A stretch of DNA of 64,000 nt from Streptomyces albus subsp. albus (GTDB taxonomy: Bacteria; Actinomycetota; Actinomycetes; Streptomycetales; Streptomycetaceae). The translations under genes were made by a program, and so were the position numbers. The notes under the pieces were generated by a model. That model was not told where the DNA came from. It saw only the letters and a list, made by a program, of their open reading frames with translations, and made no database searches. Shown in pieces: positions 53,876-64,000 of this stretch. The stretch's first letter is position 1. Every line of letters begins with the position of its first letter. The DNA lies in NCBI RefSeq assembly GCF_000725885.1, contig NZ_JODR01000003.1:124001-188000 (forward strand). Direction: 5' to 3'.

Positions 53876-54456
53876 AAGGCTAGCAGCTCGGCGCTGACCT
53901 CCTCGACGGAGGTGTTGACCAGGGTCCGGTCGAACTCCGCCTCGGCCGCCAGCTCGGTGCGGGCCGCCGCGAGCCGCCGTTCGATGACCTCCGGCGGCTC
54001 CGTCCCGCGGCCGGTCAGCCGCCTGACCAGCTCTTCCCAGCTGGGCGGGGCGAGGAAGACGAGCTGCGCCTCGGGCATGGACTGCTTGACGAGCCGGGCC
54101 CCCTGGAGGTCGATCTCCAGCAGGACCGGCTCCCCGCGCTCCAGGTGCTCCAGCACCGCCTGGCGGGGTGTGCCGTAGCGGTTGCCCGCGAATTCGGCCC
54201 ACTCCAGCAGCTCGCCGTTGGCGACCAGCTTGTCGAACTCCTCGTCGTCCACGAAGAAGTACTGCACTCCGTGGCGCTCGCCCGGACGGGGCTTTCGGGT
54301 GGTGGCGGAGACGGAGAGCCAGACCTCCGGATGGGCCTTGCGCATGTGCGCGACGACCGTGCTCTTGCCGACCCCGGAGGGACCGGAGAGCACGGTCAGC
54401 CGCGACGTGCTGACCGGGGGTGCCGGGGTCTCCCCCCGGGGAACTGCAGAACTCAT
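53860..54456 (-). CDS. gmk: Guanylate kinase
   Basis: A 198-residue kinase with the P-loop [16 protein letters not shown] and the GMP-binding block [20 protein letters not shown]. It phosphorylates GMP to GDP. The ATG at 54456 is preceded by gataat only 6 bases upstream and by no clear Shine-Dalgarno, so the mRNA may be leaderless. It lies 37 bases downstream of mihF and ends inside a 13-bp direct repeat. Confidence 0.97.
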   Translation of the reverse strand: MSSAVPRGETPAPPVSTSRLTVLSGPSGVGKSTVVAHMRKAHPEVWLSVSATTRKPRPGERHGVQYFFVDDEEFDKLVANGELLEWAEFAGNRYGTPRQAVLEHLERGEPVLLEIDLQGARLVKQSMPEAQLVFLAPPSWEELVRRLTGRGTEPPEVIERRLAAARTELAAEAEFDRTLVNTSVEEVSAELLALMRID

Positions 54457-54493
54457 GCAGCGATTATCCCGGTTAACGGGAGTGCCTGAGACC

Positions 54494-54817
54494 TCAGGCG
54501 TGCGTCCCGCCGAACTCCTTCTCCAGGGCGGCGATCTGGTTGGAGCCGAGGCCACGGACCCGGCGGCTCTCGGAGATCCCGAGACGCTCCATGATCTGCT
54601 TGGCGCGGACCTTGCCGACGCCGGGCAGGGACTCCAGAAGAGCCGAGACCTTCATCTTGCCGATCACGTCGTTCTTCTGGCCCTGCTGGATGACCTCGTG
54701 CAGGGACGCGCCGGAGTGCTTGAGCCGGTTCTTGACCTCGGCGCGCTCCCGGCGAGCCGCGGCGGCCTTTTCGAGCGCGGCTGCGCGCTGTTCAGGGGTA
54801 AGGGGCGGAAGAGCCAC
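54494..54817 (-). CDS. mihF: Integration host factor, actinobacterial type
   Basis: A 107-residue basic protein starting [18 protein letters not shown], with a long helix and the H2TH-like segment [20 protein letters not shown]. This is the sIHF/mIHF family, a nucleoid-associated protein unrelated to enterobacterial IHF that affects DNA topology, sporulation and antibiotic production in Streptomyces. GTG start at 54817. Its stop codon is inside a small palindrome (gcctgag-ac-ctcaggc, 54484-54499). The 249 bases upstream carry its promoter and the pyrF terminator. Confidence 0.97.
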   Translation of the reverse strand: MALPPLTPEQRAAALEKAAAARRERAEVKNRLKHSGASLHEVIQQGQKNDVIGKMKVSALLESLPGVGKVRAKQIMERLGISESRRVRGLGSNQIAALEKEFGGTHA

Positions 54818-54972
54818 GCCTACGTCACCTCGGATGTCGAACTGTCGGATACGGATCGGTGAGGAACCTAGTCACTCCCCACCTGCGGAGCAATGAGCAA
54901 CGCGCCTGTTCGCGGTGCTCTCGACGGAGACTAGCGGGCGGGAGCGCAGGAGTCAGCGAGAACAGACGAAAA

Positions 54973-55000
54973 GTCCTGGTCAGCCTCGCTCGACCAGGAC
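54973..55000 (-). terminator. Rho-independent terminator of the pyr operon
   Basis: On the minus strand a 9-bp stem GTCCTGGTC/GACCAGGAC with a 10-base loop is followed by TTTT. It lies 66 bases after the pyrF stop. Confidence 0.82.
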
Positions 55001-55066
55001 ATTTCTGGACATAGCAGACCCAATTTTTACAGCTCCACTACGTCCGTGGCCCGCCGCCGGCCGCGA

Positions 55067-55902
55067 TCAGTCCAGCGCGGCGCGCACCTCGTCGGCGAAG
55101 CGGGCCGCGGAATCCCGCAGTCCGCTTGGGTCGGGTCCGTGACGAAGCACACCCCGGCTCACACTGGGCACGACATTCCGGACAGCTGGCCCGAAGACCG
55201 CCGGCAGATCCGCCGGGGTCGCGCCCTGCGCCCCGATCCCCGGCGCCAGCAGCGGGCCGTTCACCGCCAGGTCGAAGGAGGACAGGTCGCCGAGCGTCGC
55301 CCCGACCACCGCCCCGAAGGACCCCAGCGGCTCGGCCCCCGCATTGTGCTCCGCCAGATGGCGCAGCATGGTGGCCGCGACCGTCGTGCCGTCGTCGCGG
55401 ACCGCGCGCTGCACCTCCCGGCCCTCCGGGTTGGAGGTGAGCGCCAGGACGAACAGCCCGGCGCCGCTCGCCTCGGCCGCCTGGAGTGCCGGGGCCAGCG
55501 CGCCGAAGCCGAGGTACGGGCTGACGGTGAGGGCGTCCGCGAACAGCGGGCTGTCCGCGTCCAGGAAGGCGGCGGCGTAGGCGCCCATGGTGGAGCCGAT
55601 GTCGCCCCGCTTGGCATCCATGATCACCAGTGCGCCGGCCGCCCGTGCCTCGGTGACGGTCCGCTCCAGTACGGCCACGCCGCGCGAGCCGAACCGCTCG
55701 AAGAACGCCGCCTGCGGCTTGAGGACCGCCACCCGGTCGGCGAGCGCCTCCACCGTCGTGCGGCTGAACCGCTCCAGGCCGGCGACGTCGTCGTCCAGGC
55801 CCCAGTCGTGCAGCAGCGAGGCGTGCGGGTCGATGCCGACGCACAGCGGGCCGCGGGCGTCCATGGCGCGGCGCAGCCGGGCGCCGAAAGGTTCCGGGGC
55901 GC

Positions 55903-55906
<4 letters not shown>
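55067..55906 (-). CDS. pyrF: Orotidine 5'-phosphate decarboxylase
   Basis: A 279-residue enzyme of the actinobacterial long OMPDC subfamily, with the catalytic Asp-Lys-Asp in VIMDAKRGDIGSTMGAYA and GIDPHASLLHDWGL near the N-terminus. It makes UMP from OMP. The ATG at 55906 overlaps the pyrD stop (ATGA). It is the last gene of the operon, followed by a rho-independent terminator. Confidence 0.97.
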
Positions 55907-57027
<1,121 letters not shown>

Positions 57028-57055
57028 GGAGGTGATGGGTTCCTGTGGTGGTCAG

Positions 57056-57095
57056 GGCCCCGCCCCGCCCCCTCGGCGGGGACGGGGCGGGGGCC
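57056..57095 (-). terminator. GC-rich hairpin between carB and pyrD
   Basis: ggcccc, gcccc and gcccc segments (57056-57072) pair with the complementary G-rich arm (57078-57095), with two small bulges. Because pyrD and pyrF lie downstream it may attenuate or process the mRNA rather than end it fully. Confidence 0.55.
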
Positions 57096-57129
57096 GCCCG
57101 GCCTGGGGGCGGCGGGGGCGGGGACGGGC

Positions 57130-60442
<3,313 letters not shown>

Positions 60443-60450
<8 letters not shown>

Positions 60451-61600
60451 GCTGGTCCTCCATGAGGGTGACGAAGCGGTCGAAGAGGTAGGCGGCGTCG
60501 TGCGGACCCGCTGCCGCTTCGGGGTGGTACTGGACGCTGAACGCGGGCTTGTCGAGCAGCCTCAGCCCCTCGACCACCCCGTCGTTCAGACAGACGTGCG
60601 AGACCTCGGCACGGCCGTACGGGGTGTCGCTGACCCGGTCGACGGGTGCGTCCACCGCGAAGCCGTGGTTGTGCGCGGTCACCTCGACCTTGCCGGTGGT
60701 GCGGTCCTGGACCGGCTGGTTGATGCCGCGGTGGCCGTACTTGAGCTTGAAGGTGCCGAAGCCCAGCGCCCGGCCCAGGATCTGGTTGCCGAAGCAGATC
60801 CCGAACAGCGGGGTGCCACGCTCCAGGACGCCGCGCATCAGCTCGACGGGATGGTCGGCGGTGGCCGGGTCGCCCGGGCCGTTGGAGAAGAACACCCCGT
60901 CGGGGGCGATCGCCTCGATGTCCTGGGCGGTGGCGGTGGCGGGCAGTACGTGCACCTCTATGCCGCGCTCCGCCATCCGGTGCGGGGTCATGCCCTTGAT
61001 GCCCAGGTCGACGGCGGCCACGGTGAACCGCTTCTCGCCTATCGCCGGGACGACGTAGGGCTCCTTGGTGGCGACCTCGCCGCACAGGTCGGCGCCCTTC
61101 ATCGCGGGCGCCGCCTGGACGCGGGCCAGCAGGTCGGCCTCGCTGTGCGCGGCGGCCTCGCCCGAGAAGATGCCCACCCGCATGGCGCCGCGCTCGCGCA
61201 GGTGGCGGGTGAGGGCGCGGGTGTCGACCCCGCTGATGCCCACCACGCCCTGGTTGCGCAGTTCCTCGTCGAGGGTGCGGGTCGCGCGCCAGTTGGAGGG
61301 GGTGCGTGCGGGGTCGCGCACCACATAGCCGGCCACCCAGATGCGGGCGGACTCGGGGTCCTCGTCGTTGACGCCGGTGTTGCCGATGTGCGGGGCCGTC
61401 ATCACGACGACCTGGCGGTGGTAGGAGGGGTCGGTCAGGGTCTCCTGGTAGCCGGTCATGCCGGTGGAGAACACGGCCTCGCCGAAGGTCTCCCCCACCG
61501 CCCCGTAGGCCCGTCCGCGGAAGGTGCGGCCGTCCTCCAGGACGAGAAGGGCGTCCTTCGCCGTCGTATCCGTCGCTCCCCTGGCGGAGGTCGTCATCAT
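60443..61600 (-). CDS. carA: Carbamoyl-phosphate synthase small subunit
   Basis: A 385-residue glutamine amidotransferase subunit. The N-terminal CPSase domain (about 14-150) contains [20 protein letters not shown]. The class I GATase domain has its nucleophile Cys in [12 protein letters not shown] and the His-Glu pair in [14 protein letters not shown]. It feeds ammonia to CarB. Start at ATG 61600, overlapping the stop of the membrane protein gene (ATGA); a second ATG follows at once. Confidence 0.97.
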
Positions 61601-62196
61601 GCGCCTTCCTCGTGGTGCTGCTGTGTGGCCGCGACGGCGTCGTCGCCACTCATTGCGTTGATCTTCTCGACCCACGCGGCCTGCTCGGCCGAGCGGTCGA
61701 AGCGGAATCCGGAGTCCAGCCGCCGTCCGCCGTGCTCCCAGGTGACGACCAGCAGGCCGCCCTCGGTGAGCACCTTGCCCGCGATGCCGGTGTCCAGCCG
61801 GGCGCCGCGCAGCCGGTCGGCGGGGACGAAGAAGTCCGCGGCGCCGGGCCGGGCGACGTCCAGTCCGCGTGCGGTCAAGGTCAGCTCGGCACGGCTGCGG
61901 GTGCCCAGGCCGTGGGCGACGATCCGGTCGAGCCACTGTCCCGCGCTGGTGGAGCCGTGGTAGCGGCCGGCCGCCGTCAGCAGCGGCTCGCCGGGCTGTT
62001 CGGGCCGCTGGGGCAGTTCGGGAAGGTCACCCTGGAGGGTGCCGCGCCACTTCCAGCCCTGGCGCATCAGCCAGTACAGCAGCGCGATGAACAGCACCAG
62101 ACCGACGACCCAGCCGATCCGGGCGGCCCAGTCGGTGACTTCCTGCGATTTCTGGGCGGCCACGAAGGCGACCGCCGGGTGGTTCAACGTGCTCAC
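61597..62196 (-). CDS. Pyr-operon membrane protein with PH-like domain
   Basis: A 199-residue protein: one transmembrane helix (about 25-45, [18 protein letters not shown]), a polar linker, then a PH-like beta domain (about 80-185, with [20 protein letters not shown]). It sits in all its actinobacterial occurrences I recall between pyrC and carA, with GTGA overlap to pyrC and ATGA overlap to carA. The function is unknown; membrane anchoring or regulation of the pathway enzymes would fit. Confidence 0.85.
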   Translation of the reverse strand: MSTLNHPAVAFVAAQKSQEVTDWAARIGWVVGLVLFIALLYWLMRQGWKWRGTLQGDLPELPQRPEQPGEPLLTAAGRYHGSTSAGQWLDRIVAHGLGTRSRAELTLTARGLDVARPGAADFFVPADRLRGARLDTGIAGKVLTEGGLLVVTWEHGGRRLDSGFRFDRSAEQAAWVEKINAMSGDDAVAATQQHHEEGA

Positions 62197-63491
62197 ACCA
62201 ATGTCCCGTCCACAACCGTCGCGCGGCCCCGCAACCAGGTGTGGGTGACGCGTCCGGGCAGCTCACGGCCCTCGTAGGGGGTGTTTGCGCTGCGGGAGGC
62301 GAAGCCCGCGGGGTCCACCCGTCCACGGTAAGCCGCGTCGACGAGGACCAGGTTGGCTGGCTCGCCGGGTGAGACGGGGCGGCCGTGGCCGGCCAGCCGG
62401 GCGATGGCGGCGGGCCGCTGCGACATGCGGTCGGCGACCTGCGCCCAGTCCAGCAGCCCGGTCTCGACCATGGTGTGCTGCACCACGGACAGGGCCGTCT
62501 CCAGCCCGACCATGCCCATGGCGGCGGCGCCCCACTCGCAGTCCTTGTCCTCGTGCGGGTGCGGGGCGTGGTCGGTGGCCACGCAGTCGATGGTGCCGTC
62601 GGCCAGCGCCTCGCGGAGCGCCATCACGTCGGCCTCGGTGCGCAGCGGCGGGTTGACCTTGTAGACGGGGTCGTAGGAGCGCACCAGCTCGTCGGTGAGC
62701 AGCAGGTGGTGCGGGGTGACCTCGGCGGTGACGTCCCAGCCCTTGGACTTGGCCCAGCGCACGATCTCCACCGAGCCGGCCGTGGACAGGTGGCAGATGT
62801 GGACGCGGGAGCCGACGTGGGCGGCCAGCAGCACATCCCGCGCGATGATCGACTCCTCGGCGACGGCGGGCCAGCCCGCCAGGCCCAGCTCGGCCGAGAC
62901 GGTGCCCTCGTTCATCTGGGCGCCCTCGGTCAGCCGGGGCTCCTGAGCGTGCTGGGCGACGACACCGTCGAACGCCTTCACGTACTCCAGCGCCCGCCGC
63001 ATGATCACCGCGTCGTCCACGCACTTGCCGTCGTCGGAGAAGACCCGCACCTCGGCGGCGGACTCGTGCATGGCGCCCAGCTCGGCCAGCTGCTTGCCCT
63101 CCAGCCCGACGGTGACGGCACCGACGGGGCGCACATCGCAGTAGCCGTGCTCCTTGCCCAGCCGCCACACCTGCTCGACCACGCCGGCGGTGTCCGCGAC
63201 GGGGAAGGTGTTGGCCATGGCGTGCACGGCGGTGTAGCCGCCCTTGGCGGCGGCCCGGGTGCCGGTCAGCACCGTCTCGGAGTCCTCGCGGCCGGGCTCG
63301 CGCAGGTGGGTGTGCAGATCCACCAGGCCCGGCAGCAGGATGCGGCCCTCGGCCTCGACCACCTGGGCGCCGGGCGCCTCGATGCCGCGGCCGATCTCCT
63401 GGATCGTGCCGTCGGCCAGCAGTACGTCCTGCGGCTCGCCGCCCAGCACCCGCGCGCCGCGGATCAGCGTCTTGTCGTCCGGCTCGGTCAT
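62193..63491 (-). CDS. pyrC: Dihydroorotase
   Basis: A 432-residue amidohydrolase of the class I type, with the zinc-binding [17 protein letters not shown] near the N-terminus, the metal His in [15 protein letters not shown], and the catalytic Asp in [15 protein letters not shown]. It cyclises carbamoyl aspartate to dihydroorotate. ATG 63491 is one base after the pyrB stop, and its own stop overlaps the membrane-protein start (GTGA). Confidence 0.97.
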   Translation of the reverse strand: MTEPDDKTLIRGARVLGGEPQDVLLADGTIQEIGRGIEAPGAQVVEAEGRILLPGLVDLHTHLREPGREDSETVLTGTRAAAKGGYTAVHAMANTFPVADTAGVVEQVWRLGKEHGYCDVRPVGAVTVGLEGKQLAELGAMHESAAEVRVFSDDGKCVDDAVIMRRALEYVKAFDGVVAQHAQEPRLTEGAQMNEGTVSAELGLAGWPAVAEESIIARDVLLAAHVGSRVHICHLSTAGSVEIVRWAKSKGWDVTAEVTPHHLLLTDELVRSYDPVYKVNPPLRTEADVMALREALADGTIDCVATDHAPHPHEDKDCEWGAAAMGMVGLETALSVVQHTMVETGLLDWAQVADRMSQRPAAIARLAGHGRPVSPGEPANLVLVDAAYRGRVDPAGFASRSANTPYEGRELPGRVTHTWLRGRATVVDGTLV

Positions 63492-63492
63492 C

Positions 63493-64000
63493 TCAGTGGT
63501 TCTCCTCTGTACGGGACTCGCCGACGTGGGGGCGGCGTGCGGCGCCGCTCTCCGGGGCGGGTGCGGGGCGGGCCGGCTCGGCGCCGCCGAGCAGCAGATA
63601 CATCACGGCCATCCGGATGCTGACGCCGTTGGCGACCTGTTCGACGGCGGTGCAGCGGGGCGAGTCGGCGACCTGCGCGGTGATCTCCATACCGCGGTTC
63701 ATCGGACCCGGGTGCATCACGATGGCGTGCTCGGGCATCCGCGCCATGCGCTCGCCGTCCAGGCCGTAGCGGCGGGCGTACTCACGCTCGGTGGGGAAGA
63801 AGGCGGCGTTCATCCGCTCGCGCTGGACGCGCAGCATCATCACCGCGTCCGTCTTGGCCAGTACGGCGTCCAGGTCGTAGGAGACCTCGCACGGCCACCC
63901 CTCGACACCGATCGGCAGCAGTGTCGGCGGTGCGACGAGAGTGACGTGCGCGCCGAGGGTGGAGAGCAGATGGACGTTGGAGCGGGCGACGCGGCTGTGC
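63493..64000 (-). CDS. pyrB: Aspartate carbamoyltransferase, C-terminal part only
   Basis: About 168 C-terminal residues; the 5' end lies beyond the window. Visible ATCase blocks are [20 protein letters not shown] (aspartate/carbamoyl-phosphate interface) and [19 protein letters not shown], with the PGPxNR motif that binds aspartate. The last 30 residues are a Pro/Arg/Glu-rich extension. It is the most upstream pyr gene seen here, one base before pyrC. Confidence 0.97.
   Translation of the reverse strand, partial: HSRVARSNVHLLSTLGAHVTLVAPPTLLPIGVEGWPCEVSYDLDAVLAKTDAVMMLRVQRERMNAAFFPTEREYARRYGLDGERMARMPEHAIVMHPGPMNRGMEITAQVADSPRCTAVEQVANGVSIRMAVMYLLLGGAEPARPAPAPESGAARRPHVGESRTEENH

Overview
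The window is very GC-rich, most genes use GTG or ATG starts with 4-nt stop/start overlaps, and the core gene order matches Streptomyces chromosomes as I remember them: rib/his block, guaB1, rpe-rsmB-fmt-priA, metK-coaBC-rpoZ-gmk-mihF and the pyr/car operon. A single leucine TTA codon, an actinobacterial-type integration host factor, a SARP regulator and an F420-type luciferase-like enzyme also point to Streptomyces or a close relative.

Region 1 (1-9.3 kb) is the right-hand part of a biosynthetic gene cluster. On the plus strand are the tail of an acyl-CoA dehydrogenase and a RedY-like protein. They meet, at a strong terminator, a minus-strand operon of aldehyde dehydrogenase, class III aminotransferase, SRPBCC cyclase, KAS III, ACP and KAS II. 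A SARP activator lies upstream of that operon. Next to it is an ECF sigma factor that carries a TTA codon and is coupled to a small membrane protein. The KAS III/ACP/KAS II trio plus RedY-like resembles the acyl-starter enzymes of prodiginine clusters, but the aminotransferase, ALDH and cyclase suggest a different, nitrogen-containing product.

Region 2 (9.3-39.8 kb) is mostly housekeeping and general metabolism. It starts with an 838-bp gene-free stretch and two CNNM/CBS membrane proteins. An FMN-riboswitch-controlled operon ribD-ribE-ribM-ribAB-ribH-hisE-hisG follows. Then come transporters (MFS, NCS2), a DavB/DavA-like amino-acid monooxygenase and amidase with an Lrp regulator, an SGNH hydrolase, a GNAT, a baeRF-type protein, GuaB1 GMP reductase, a KhtT/KhtU-like K+/H+ antiporter, a SorC regulator, rpe, rsmB and fmt.

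Region 3 (42.2-50.2 kb) looks like an accessory island between priA and metK, which I recall as neighbours in S. coelicolor. It holds a TetR/MFS efflux pair with two clear operators, an HTH regulator, and a translationally coupled triad: a TIR-domain protein, a large protein with a degenerate P-loop, and a two-helix membrane protein. The C-terminal tail of the TIR protein and the N-terminus of the P-loop protein share an almost identical 12-residue motif. This matches the layout of NLR/effector pairs that signal through amyloid-like motifs. It is the best candidate here for an undescribed immunity or cell-death system.

Region 4 (50.3-64 kb) is core: metK, coaBC, rpoZ, gmk, mihF and the tightly packed pyrB-pyrC-(membrane protein)-carA-carB-pyrD-pyrF operon, ending in hairpin terminators. 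No tRNA, rRNA, insertion sequence or CRISPR array was seen.
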